Below are positions 1 to 5,545 of a DNA stretch of 7,272 nt, one piece after another. The position numbers and the translations under genes are program-made. The DNA is from Planctomycetes bacterium SM23_32. GTDB taxonomy: Bacteria > Planctomycetota > Brocadiia > SM23-32. The notes under the pieces were generated by a model, which did no database searches, had not been told where the DNA came from, and was given only the letters and a program-made list of their open reading frames with translations. Where the stretch lies: positions 1 to 7,272 of the forward strand of contig LJUE01000109.1 of NCBI GenBank assembly GCA_001303885.1. The letters run 5' to 3'. Position 1 is the first letter of the stretch. Every line of letters begins with the position of its first letter.

Positions 1-194
1 GCGCGGCGATACCAGACCGTGCCCTCGTATGACTCCATGCCGGGCGCGCAGAGCTCGAAGCTGCCGGGCACCGTCGTCTCCCGCCACTGCCTGACGTCGC
101 ACCCAGCGCGCCAGTAGCCCTCCTCCTCGCCCTCATCGAAAGGGTCCGGCTGGCAACGCCAGAGCCCCGTCAGGTCGAGCGTCTGCCGTGTCAT
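1..194 (-). CDS. Glycoside hydrolase family 2 protein, N-terminal fragment (runs off left edge)
   Basis: Only the first 64 codons are in the window. The protein opens with LTGLWRCQPDP at about residues 8-18, followed by an acidic stretch, then W..TTVPGSFE (about 37-47) and EGTVWYRR (about 57-64). This is the typical start of the jelly-roll sugar-binding domain of GH2 enzymes (beta-galactosidase, beta-glucuronidase, beta-mannosidase and relatives): a LxGxW strand, a VPGS/VPG turn and a (G)xVWYRR strand. The catalytic TIM barrel would lie beyond the left edge, so the sugar specificity cannot be read. No signal peptide is visible, suggesting a cytoplasmic enzyme. The ATG lies 9 nt after the stop of the epimerase-like gene, and a GAGGA motif overlapping that stop serves as ribosome binding site at about 7 nt. 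It is the fourth gene of the leftward operon and suggests that a glycan is processed alongside the other genes. The family call is fairly sure; the activity is unknown. Confidence 0.8.
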   Translation of the reverse strand, partial: MTRQTLDLTGLWRCQPDPFDEGEEEGYWRAGCDVRQWRETTVPGSFELCAPGMESYEGTVWYRR

Positions 195-203
195 CGGTGG
201 TCC

Positions 204-1256
204 TCAGTAATCCGGCGTTGCACTGCCGAACATGGTCGGCTTGCCCCAGCTCTCGCCGCCGGCCATCACCCACCCGGCCGCGGCCTCTATCATCTCCTCG
301 ACGCCGTCGCGGTAAGGCCCGAACATGCTCGCGCACAGGGAATCGTCGCAGACCATCGTCCGTTGCCCCTCCGAGCCGGCGAAAGCCGCATCCCTGCCCA
401 TGATCTCGGCCAGCCGCTCCACGATCCGGCGCACGGGCGTCGCAGGGCCCGCGCAGTTGAGAACAAAGGCCGGATTCCGGCAGTGGCCGATAGCGCGGAG
501 CGCCGCGTCTATGGCATCCCGCTGCGAGATCAGGTTCACCGAAGGCACCGCCAGTGAGACCGGCTGGCCGTCCCACACGGTGCGGGCGATGTCGGCCAGC
601 ACGCCGTACGCCAGGTGCTGCGCGTAGGCCAGCCGGAAATAGCAGAGCGTCTGGGCGCTGCTCGCCAGCGCAGTGGTGGCGAACGCCGCTTCGCGCGCCA
701 GGATCGTCCAGCCGTAGATGCCGCGGGGCTGCGGCGCTGCGTCCTCCGTGGGGCCCGGCCCCCCGAACGGCACGGCCGGATAGGGGTTCGACGACGAGAA
801 GACGACTATGCGCGCCTCGGCGAACCGCTCCCCCACCAGGTAAGGGAGGATGCAGTTCATGTGGAAAGCGAGGCGGTAGTCGTGCGAGGTGCCGAACTTC
901 ACGCCCGCCATGTAGACCACGTTCGGCGCAGCCGGCAGTGAGTGGAGGAACGCGCGGTCACTCAGGTCGCCCGCGAACACCTCGATCTCGAGCCCCATCA
1001 GCCGTTCCCGCACCGACGGGTCCGAGAACCGGCTGGCCGCCATCACCCGCCGGTCGGCACCGGCTTCAGAGTCGGCTCGGACGACCGTCTCGATCAGGTC
1101 CGGCCCTATCTTGCCGCCGGCGCCCAGCACGATCAGGTCGCCCTCGAGCGCGGCCATGGACTGGACGAGCGCGGGCGTGGGCTCCGTCATGAACTCCCGC
1201 AGCTCTGCCGGCGTGCTCACCTCGCTCATCCGCATCGCCCGCTCGGGCTCAGGCAA
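204..1256 (-). CDS. NAD-dependent epimerase/dehydratase family protein (extended SDR-like) lacking the YxxxK lysine
   Basis: This 350-residue protein has an N-terminal Rossmann fold. LIVLGAGGKIG at about 41-51 is the GxGGxxG dinucleotide loop. GDLSD (96-100) resembles the GDLxD adenine-contact motif, VVYMAG (113-118) is the next strand and FSSSNPYP (153-160) is the serine-containing active-site strand. The PRGIYGWT segment (about 178-184) supplies the Tyr (Y181), but the residue four positions on, normally the catalytic Lys, is Ile (I185). Extended SDRs with intact YxxxK oxidise and re-reduce nucleotide sugars or other polyols; this one may use altered chemistry, bind without catalysis, or place its base elsewhere. 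The gene overlaps the stop of the DapA-like gene by 8 nt and starts at TTG, favoured by a strong AAGGGAGG 6 nt upstream. In-frame ATGs at 1235 and 1229 are alternatives with weaker sites. A sugar or sugar-acid substrate is inferred from context only. Confidence 0.85.
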   Translation of the reverse strand: MPEPERAMRMSEVSTPAELREFMTEPTPALVQSMAALEGDLIVLGAGGKIGPDLIETVVRADSEAGADRRVMAASRFSDPSVRERLMGLEIEVFAGDLSDRAFLHSLPAAPNVVYMAGVKFGTSHDYRLAFHMNCILPYLVGERFAEARIVVFSSSNPYPAVPFGGPGPTEDAAPQPRGIYGWTILAREAAFATTALASSAQTLCYFRLAYAQHLAYGVLADIARTVWDGQPVSLAVPSVNLISQRDAIDAALRAIGHCRNPAFVLNCAGPATPVRRIVERLAEIMGRDAAFAGSEGQRTMVCDDSLCASMFGPYRDGVEEMIEAAAGWVMAGGESWGKPTMFGSATPDY

Positions 1257-2304
1257 CGCCCGCCTCCCTTTTCAACTCATCGAGGTTCTCGGCCAGCCAG
1301 GCATCATCGTTCAGGACGGCGTGCGCTGCATACGCCCGGGCAATGGCCTCATCGAGGCCGGCGCGCCCGGACTCGCGAAAGCAGTGCGGCGCCTCCAGCA
1401 GCCCGAGCTGGGTCAGCCGGCACTTCACGCCCCAGACCGAGTTCTCGAAGTTGCCGAGCGCGTCGAAGAGCGCGCCGTTGCACATGTTGACCAGGTGCGC
1501 CAGCTCCTTCTCGCCGACGGGCAGACGCCACTGCGCGCCGTCCCGCGACGCGCGCACGGCCTCCGACCACTGAACCGCCGCGTGCGTGTCCGTGGCGAAG
1601 TGCCCGAGCAGCCCGGCCGCGTAGGACGCGACGACCTCGTTCCCGTCCACGTTGAACGGGAAGCGGCCGCCGAGGTCGGCGACGATCCGATCGTCGTTGC
1701 CGCTGGCCAGCACCAGGTCGGCGCGCCGTGCGCTGCGGGCGGCGGCCTCCAGCATGTTCTGCGCGCGATAGGTGTCGAACGACGCCCCCTTGGCGCCGTA
1801 GATGATCTCGAAGAGACGACGCCACAGGTCCGAGCTGAACTCGCGGCTGCCGGGCACTGCGCGCTGCAACTCAAAGCCGAACGTCGGGATGACCGAGGCC
1901 ACGTCGCGGAACAGCGCCACGACGCCGTCGTCGTCCAGTCCGCTGAAAGCCGTCGGCGCCACCATCGCGACGTCGAAGCCGTGCCGGGCGGCCGCCTCCG
2001 CCTGGTTCATGACCTGCCGCCCGCCGACGGCCGACATGAGGAAGACGTCCGGCCCGCCGTACGTCGCCGTGACCTCGGCCACCAGCCGGAGCCAGCGGTC
2101 GTAGAGGTCCAGGTCGCCGCCCGCGAACTCACCGGTGTGGGCGCCGGGGACGACGGTCCGTGCGCCGGCCCGGAAGTAGTAGAGCGTCAGCAGCCGCTGG
2201 CGCTCCTCCACCATGCGCCGGTCCTCGTCGAGGGCCAGCGGGCTCGGCACCCAGACGCCGCCCGCCCGCATGATGCCCAGCCGCTCAGGCGCAAGCTCGA
2301 CCAT
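1249..2304 (-). CDS. Dihydrodipicolinate synthase/N-acetylneuraminate lyase (DapA) superfamily protein, divergent
   Basis: This 351-residue protein resembles the class I (Schiff-base) TIM-barrel lyases of the DapA/NanA superfamily, which join or split pyruvate and an aldehyde or dehydrate sugar acids. VPGAHTGEF (52-60) corresponds to the GTTGE motif, with T57 kept. GFDVAMVAPTAF (109-120) matches the strand usually read as GADAxLxxxPYY. IIYGAKGAS (167-175) supplies the Schiff-base Lys, K172. The proton-relay Tyr of E. coli DapA (Y133, 28 residues before K161) corresponds by the same 28-residue spacing to F144, so normal DHDPS activity is unlikely. It is also about 50 residues longer than typical DapA (~290-300 aa), the excess being mostly at the C-terminus. 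The ATG lies 11 nt beyond the methyltransferase stop with an AGGGG-type site. Context suggests a keto-sugar-acid aldolase or dehydratase; lysine biosynthesis is unlikely because no lysine genes are nearby. Confidence 0.85.
   Translation of the reverse strand: MVELAPERLGIMRAGGVWVPSPLALDEDRRMVEERQRLLTLYYFRAGARTVVPGAHTGEFAGGDLDLYDRWLRLVAEVTATYGGPDVFLMSAVGGRQVMNQAEAAARHGFDVAMVAPTAFSGLDDDGVVALFRDVASVIPTFGFELQRAVPGSREFSSDLWRRLFEIIYGAKGASFDTYRAQNMLEAAARSARRADLVLASGNDDRIVADLGGRFPFNVDGNEVVASYAAGLLGHFATDTHAAVQWSEAVRASRDGAQWRLPVGEKELAHLVNMCNGALFDALGNFENSVWGVKCRLTQLGLLEAPHCFRESGRAGLDEAIARAYAAHAVLNDDAWLAENLDELKREAGVA
1263..1270 (-). promoter_or_regulatory. Ribosome binding site supporting the TTG start of the epimerase-like gene
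   Basis: On the minus strand AAGGGAGG lies 6 nt before TTG at 1256-1254, inside the last codons of the DapA-like gene. No ATG downstream (1235, 1229) has a comparable site. This favours TTG initiation and translational coupling across the 8-nt gene overlap. Confidence 0.6.
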
Positions 2305-2315
2305 CGCCCCATCCC

Positions 2316-3059
2316 CTACTTGACCGAGACCTCCAGGCCCTCGGCGTCGAGGATCACGTTCACGCTGGCGCGAAAATGGGCGTCGTCCCGCACGAAGTCC
2401 AGGTAGTGGGCAAGCCTCTCGGCGGAGTTCACGCTGTTGTGGGCCAGCACGACGGCTCCCTCCGGCATGCGGTCGTAGCCGGCCTGGAGGATGTCCAGGT
2501 AGATGCCCTTGCCCTTCTGCCGCGTGCCGTCGGCGTCCAGGTAGAGCAGGTGGATCGGCTCGGGGAACTCCCTGACCACGTCCACCGCGTCCGCCGCGAC
2601 GACGCGCGCCACGCCCGTGGAGTCAATGCGGCGCACGTTGCGCTCGGCGCGTCCGGCCTCCTCGGGCACGATCTCTACGCCGACCAGGTTCCGCGCGGTG
2701 TAGCAGGCGCCGGGCCCGACCGCCGCCCCGGCGTTGGATATGAACGTGTTGCCGCAGAAGACGCCGGCAGCGATCATGTTGGCCGGCTGCGTGATGGCAT
2801 TGACAGCATAGAGCAGCCGCTGCATGCGCGGCGTGATGGCCGTCCAGGGGATTTCGAACAGCTCCTGCACGGCCCGGCGGTGGGCCAGCATCTTGTCGTG
2901 GTCGTACTCGGTGTGCGGCAGGACGCCGGCCTCCTGAAGGGACTCGAGGGCGCCCCGAACGACCGCCACCTCCTCTGCCAGCGGCTCCAGCTCCCGGTGC
3001 GGGTCGCCGTACGTCATGCGGTAATCGTCCCAGTCGTCGGTGCGATACTCGCGGGCCAT
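2316..3059 (-). CDS. Class I SAM-dependent methyltransferase-like protein (O-methyltransferase family)
   Basis: This 247-residue protein has a charged helical N-terminus followed by a Rossmann-like core. AAGVFCGNTF (about 97-106) stands where motif I (E/D-xGxxxG) of SAM-dependent methyltransferases is expected. LVGVEIVPEEAGRAERNV (125-142) ends a strand in an acidic residue (E129) that would bind the ribose hydroxyls of SAM. VVAADAVD (153-160) and LLYLDADG (171-178) follow the order seen in metal-dependent, catechol-type O-methyltransferases. The usual second metal-site motif, D-N after strand 5, reads AHNS (206-209), so Asp is replaced by His. The start ATG has GGAG 5 nt upstream. The open frame continues upstream to about 4211, but that part is antisense to the KARI-like gene and is not credible protein. 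It is the first gene of the leftward operon. Substrate unknown; a role in removing or using O-methylated sugars, or a non-methyltransferase role, cannot be excluded. Confidence 0.72.
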   Translation of the reverse strand: MAREYRTDDWDDYRMTYGDPHRELEPLAEEVAVVRGALESLQEAGVLPHTEYDHDKMLAHRRAVQELFEIPWTAITPRMQRLLYAVNAITQPANMIAAGVFCGNTFISNAGAAVGPGACYTARNLVGVEIVPEEAGRAERNVRRIDSTGVARVVAADAVDVVREFPEPIHLLYLDADGTRQKGKGIYLDILQAGYDRMPEGAVVLAHNSVNSAERLAHYLDFVRDDAHFRASVNVILDAEGLEVSVK

Positions 3060-3125
3060 CCTATCTCCGCCATGCAGGATCGGAACTGATCGGTGAGCGC
3101 CTCTCTGTAGCACAAGCGCGCCGGC

Positions 3126-3137
3126 GGCGCAAGCGCC
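3126..3137. repeat. Short inverted repeat, possible operator half-sites
   Basis: GGCGC-AA-GCGCC is a perfect 5-bp inverted repeat around a 2-nt centre. It sits 6 bp upstream of the rightward -35 element and inside the weak leftward promoter candidate, where a regulator could affect both directions. In DNA this GC-rich such palindromes can arise by chance. Confidence 0.3.
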
Positions 3138-3143
3138 CTCTCC

Positions 3144-3172
3144 TTGTCGGCGGCGCGCAGGGCGTCTATACT
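3144..3172 (+). promoter_or_regulatory. Sigma70-type promoter for the rightward operon
   Basis: TTGTCG (3144-3149, 4 of 6 matches to TTGACA), a 17-bp spacer and TATACT (3167-3172, 5 of 6 matches to TATAAT). The AT-rich -10 stands out against the surrounding high GC. Transcription would begin near 3179, giving a leader of about 50 nt before the KARI-like gene. No motif for a particular regulator was recognised. Confidence 0.55.
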
Positions 3173-3218
3173 CCTTCCGAGCGCCATGGGCGCCTGTTTC
3201 CACGTGCCTCGAGACGCC

Positions 3219-3223
3219 GGAGG
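3219..3223 (+). promoter_or_regulatory. Ribosome binding site that fixes the KARI-like start
   Basis: GGAGG lies 7 nt before the ATG at 3231. An in-frame ATG at 3186 has no such site, would leave almost no leader after the predicted promoter and would add residues that KARI proteins do not have, so 3231 is preferred. Confidence 0.7.
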
Positions 3224-3230
3224 GACCACG

Positions 3231-4217
3231 ATGGTCACGATCTACCGCGATGACGACGCCGACCTGTCCGTGCTGGAGGGACAGACCATCGCCGTGATCG
3301 GCTACGGGAACCAGGGACGCGCGCAGGCCCTGAACCTGTGCGACAGCGGCTGCGACGTCGTGGTGGGCTGCCCGCCGGACGCCTACCGCGAACGAGCCCA
3401 GGCCGACGGGCTCGAGACGGTGGACGTGCCCGAGGCCGCCCGGCGAGGCGACGTCGTCCTGGTGCTCATTCCGGACGAGGTCCAGCCGCACGTCTACCGG
3501 GAGAGCCTCGCTCCCGGCCTGGCGGAGGGCAACGCCCTGGGCTTCGCCAGCGGCTACAACATCCACTTCGGCCTCGTGAAGCCGCCGCCGTTCGTGGACG
3601 TGATCATGGTGGCGCCCCGTATGATCGGGGCGGCTGTGCGGGAGCGTTTCGAGCGCGGGGAGGGGTTTCCCTGCCTGGTGGCGGTGGGCCAGGACGCCAC
3701 CGGCCGGGCGCTGGAGCGCGCACTGGCCCTGTCGCGCGGCATTGGCGGCACCAAAGAGGGCGCCTTCGCCTCCTCTTTCGAGGAAGAAGTGCTCGTTGAC
3801 CTGTTCGCCGAGCAGTGGCTCTGGGCGGGCATCGGGAAGCTCTGCCGGCTCTTCTTCGAAACGCTCGTCGAGGCCGGCTGCACACCCGAAACCGTGGCCA
3901 CCGAGATGTACCTCTCCGGCGAGATGGTCGAGGTGGCTCAGGCCATGCTCACGGAGGGCTTCTTCGGCCAGCTCGACCTGCACTCCCAGACCAGCCAGTA
4001 CGGCCAGCTCTCCCGTGCCGGCACGGTGCTTGGCGACGATCCGGAAGGGCGCGCCCGGCAGATGCTGGAGGTGCTCCGGAGCGGGCAATTCGCCCGGGAA
4101 TGGGCCGAGGAGCAGCAGACGGGCAAGCCGTTCCTGGCCAGGCTCAAGCAAGAGGCGCTGGCTCACCCCCTGAACGAGATCGAGCGGAAGCTCTCGCGAG
4201 GGCACAGGCATGGATGA
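3231..4217 (+). CDS. Divergent ketol-acid reductoisomerase (IlvC/KARI)-like oxidoreductase
   Basis: This 328-residue protein has the length and order of class I KARI, which isomerises and reduces 2-acetolactate-type acids using Mg and NAD(P)H. It opens with the family-typical MVTIYRDDDADLS, then GYGNQG (24-29), IPDEVQPHVY (80-89), YNIHFG (109-114), VDVIMVAPR (122-130), QDATG (154-158), GIGGTKEG (170-177) and DLFAEQ (190-195). Metal ligands D190 and E194 are kept and E225 matches E226 of class I enzymes. Three key positions differ: catalytic His107 is S107, catalytic Lys130 is R130, and the E230 position falls on S229, with E231 nearby. The cofactor loop GCPPDAYRER (46-55) lacks the Arg/Ser phosphate-binding residues of NADPH enzymes and has D50, suggesting NADH. 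It is the first gene of the rightward operon and overlaps the LarA-like gene by 8 nt. Branched-chain amino-acid synthesis is doubtful; an oxidoisomerase on a sugar acid is my inference. Confidence 0.88.
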   Translation: MVTIYRDDDADLSVLEGQTIAVIGYGNQGRAQALNLCDSGCDVVVGCPPDAYRERAQADGLETVDVPEAARRGDVVLVLIPDEVQPHVYRESLAPGLAEGNALGFASGYNIHFGLVKPPPFVDVIMVAPRMIGAAVRERFERGEGFPCLVAVGQDATGRALERALALSRGIGGTKEGAFASSFEEEVLVDLFAEQWLWAGIGKLCRLFFETLVEAGCTPETVATEMYLSGEMVEVAQAMLTEGFFGQLDLHSQTSQYGQLSRAGTVLGDDPEGRARQMLEVLRSGQFAREWAEEQQTGKPFLARLKQEALAHPLNEIERKLSRGHRHG

Positions 4218-5493
4218 GGCGGCGCTCGTCGAGCAGGTCCGGCAGGCGACAGAGGCCCTCCCCGCTGAACAGCTGCTCTTCCGCGTGGCCCCCCGGCCGG
4301 CGGAGGAAGGCGACGGCTGGGCGGCGCGGGTTGATGCCGCCCTGGACGCCCCGATCGGCTCGCCGCCGTTGGAGGAGCTGGCACGCGGCGCTCAAAGGGT
4401 CGTGATCCTGGCCGACGACCTCACGCGCCCCACCCCGCAGTCCAAGATACTGCCGCCCCTGCTGGACCGCCTCAACGCGGCCGGCGTTCCCGATGGATCC
4501 GTCCTCGTCATCATCGCCCTCGGCACTCACCGCTACATGGCCGAGGACGAGATCGCCCGGCGGTTCGGCCCTGAGGTCTGCAGGCGCGTGCCCATCGTCA
4601 ACCACGACTGGCGGGACCCGGACACGTTCGTTGACCTGGGCACCACCGAGAACGGCACGCCGGTGAAGGTGAACCGCCTGGCCTGCGAGGCGGACCTGCT
4701 GATCGGCACGGGCAGCATCGTGCCGCACGTCTACGCGGGATGGGCCGGCGGCGCAAAGATACTCCAGCCCGGCGTCTGCTCGGCGGAGACGACCGCACGC
4801 ACGCACTGCATGGCCGCCGAAGGACCCGACCTGCTCGGCACGCCGGGGCGGGACGAGGACCCCGTGCGCCACGAGATCGAGCGCGTGGGCCGGATGGCGG
4901 CACTCGCGTTCATCGTTAACGTGGTGCCGGACGCCGGTGGCGCCCCCGTCTGGGTGGGGGCCGGCGATCCGGTCGAGACGCACAGGGCCGGAATCCCGCC
5001 GGCCAGACGCACTTACCTGCGCCCGGTGCCGGCGCGTGCCGAGGTCGTCATAGCCGACGCGCGCCCTTGCGGCAAAGACTACTGGCAGGGCATAAAGGCG
5101 CTGGCCCACGCCGTGCGGGGCGTGGCCGCCGGAGGCACGGTCGTGTTCGTCGGCGCCTTCCCCGAGGGGGTCGCGCCGACGCACCCGGAGTTCACGCGCC
5201 ACTCGCTGAAGAGCTACGACGAAGTCCTTGCCGCCTGTCGGGCCGACCAGATAGAGGACCCAATCGCGTCCGCGACGCTCCGCCTGCACGCGCTCATCAT
5301 GGCGCATTGCAGCGTAAGCTGCGTCTCGCCCGGCATGAGCGTGCAAGACAAGGCGAGGCTCGGCTTCCGCCACGCCGAGGACGTAGGGGAGGCCCTGCAG
5401 ACGGCGTTCGAGCGGCACGGCGCCGAGGCGAGCGTGGGAACGATAGAGTACGGCGGCGACGTGCTGCCGGAACCGCCGGGGCAAGGAGGCTGA
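4210..5493 (+). CDS. larA: LarA-family nickel-dependent alpha-hydroxyacid racemase/epimerase
   Basis: This 427-residue protein is a full-length LarA-family (DUF2088) enzyme. These interconvert the C2 stereoisomers of alpha-hydroxy acids by hydride transfer to a nickel-pincer nucleotide (NPN) cofactor. The signature is complete: DDLTRPTP (69-76, with D70 and R73), GTHR (105-108, H107), NHD (131-133), PHVYAGWAGGAK (172-183, with H173 and the NPN-attaching K183) and H199, the likely axial nickel ligand. Spacings match L. plantarum LarA (D72, R75, H108, H174, K184, H200) almost exactly. The symbol gives the family; lactate need not be the substrate, as members also act on malate, phenyllactate and gluconate. 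The ATG overlaps the end of the KARI-like gene, with GAGGG 7 nt upstream, so translation is probably coupled. The NPN genes larB, larC and larE are not in the window and must be elsewhere. A sugar acid is the substrate best fitting the neighbours. Confidence 0.93.
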   Translation: MDEAALVEQVRQATEALPAEQLLFRVAPRPAEEGDGWAARVDAALDAPIGSPPLEELARGAQRVVILADDLTRPTPQSKILPPLLDRLNAAGVPDGSVLVIIALGTHRYMAEDEIARRFGPEVCRRVPIVNHDWRDPDTFVDLGTTENGTPVKVNRLACEADLLIGTGSIVPHVYAGWAGGAKILQPGVCSAETTARTHCMAAEGPDLLGTPGRDEDPVRHEIERVGRMAALAFIVNVVPDAGGAPVWVGAGDPVETHRAGIPPARRTYLRPVPARAEVVIADARPCGKDYWQGIKALAHAVRGVAAGGTVVFVGAFPEGVAPTHPEFTRHSLKSYDEVLAACRADQIEDPIASATLRLHALIMAHCSVSCVSPGMSVQDKARLGFRHAEDVGEALQTAFERHGAEASVGTIEYGGDVLPEPPGQGG

Positions 5494-5545
5494 CGGCACC
5501 CGCCGCGGGCAGGCGGTCCTCCATTCAGCAAAGGAAGGCTGGACC
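5494..5545 (+). other. Short spacer before the GH51 gene
   Basis: This 52-nt gap carries a possible 5-bp stem (CCGCC at 5500-5504 with GGCGG at 5512-5516) without a T-tract, so it is not a convincing terminator. GGAAGG lies 7 nt before the GH51 ATG. Read-through from the upstream gene is expected. Confidence 0.45.

Larger units (their letters stand above)
3060..3230. other. Divergent intergenic control region between the two gene trains
   Basis: The 171 bp between the methyltransferase-like start (3059) and the KARI-like start (3231) hold no supportable gene. They contain a good rightward promoter (3144-3172), a weak leftward candidate (TTGCGC at 3132-3127, 17 nt, TACAGA at 3109-3104), a short inverted repeat (3126-3137) and two sets of short GC-rich direct repeats: CAAGCGC at 3113-3119 and 3130-3136, and CGGCGGCGC at 3122-3130 and 3148-3156. 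All known genes on either side point away from it, so shared control is likely. Confidence 0.7.

Noticed and set aside
133..576. Minus-strand open frame overlapping the ends of the epimerase-like and GH2 genes
   Set aside because: It lies out of frame with both real genes, is Arg/Gly-rich and has no motif. The tandem gene pair explains the region fully.
1111..2406. Long plus-strand open frame (431 codons) across the DapA-like gene
   Set aside because: It is antisense to a gene with recognisable family motifs. The translation is rich in Arg, His, Val and Gln low-complexity sequence, as expected for an antisense frame in GC-rich DNA, and has no recognisable motif.
3104..3132. Leftward promoter TTGCGC-17-TACAGA for the methyltransferase-like operon
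   Set aside because: Only 3 of 6 matches in each element. It was kept as a weak candidate within the intergenic region and not listed as its own feature.
3186..3230. In-frame ATG at 3186 as an earlier start for the KARI-like protein
   Set aside because: It has no Shine-Dalgarno site, lies about 7 nt after the predicted transcription start and would add residues absent from KARI proteins.
3060..4211. Upstream extension of the methyltransferase-like frame (up to 384 extra codons)
   Set aside because: This part is antisense to the KARI-like gene and the intergenic promoter region. The ATG at 3059 has a good ribosome binding site and begins the credible protein.
3144..4217. Calling the KARI-like gene ilvC for branched-chain amino-acid synthesis
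   Set aside because: The catalytic His and Lys positions are substituted and no ilvB, ilvN, ilvD or leu gene is adjacent; the neighbours are glycosidases and hydroxyacid enzymes.
5500..5516. Hairpin after the LarA-like gene as a terminator
   Set aside because: The 5-bp stem has no following T-tract, and the next gene starts 30 nt later with a good ribosome binding site.
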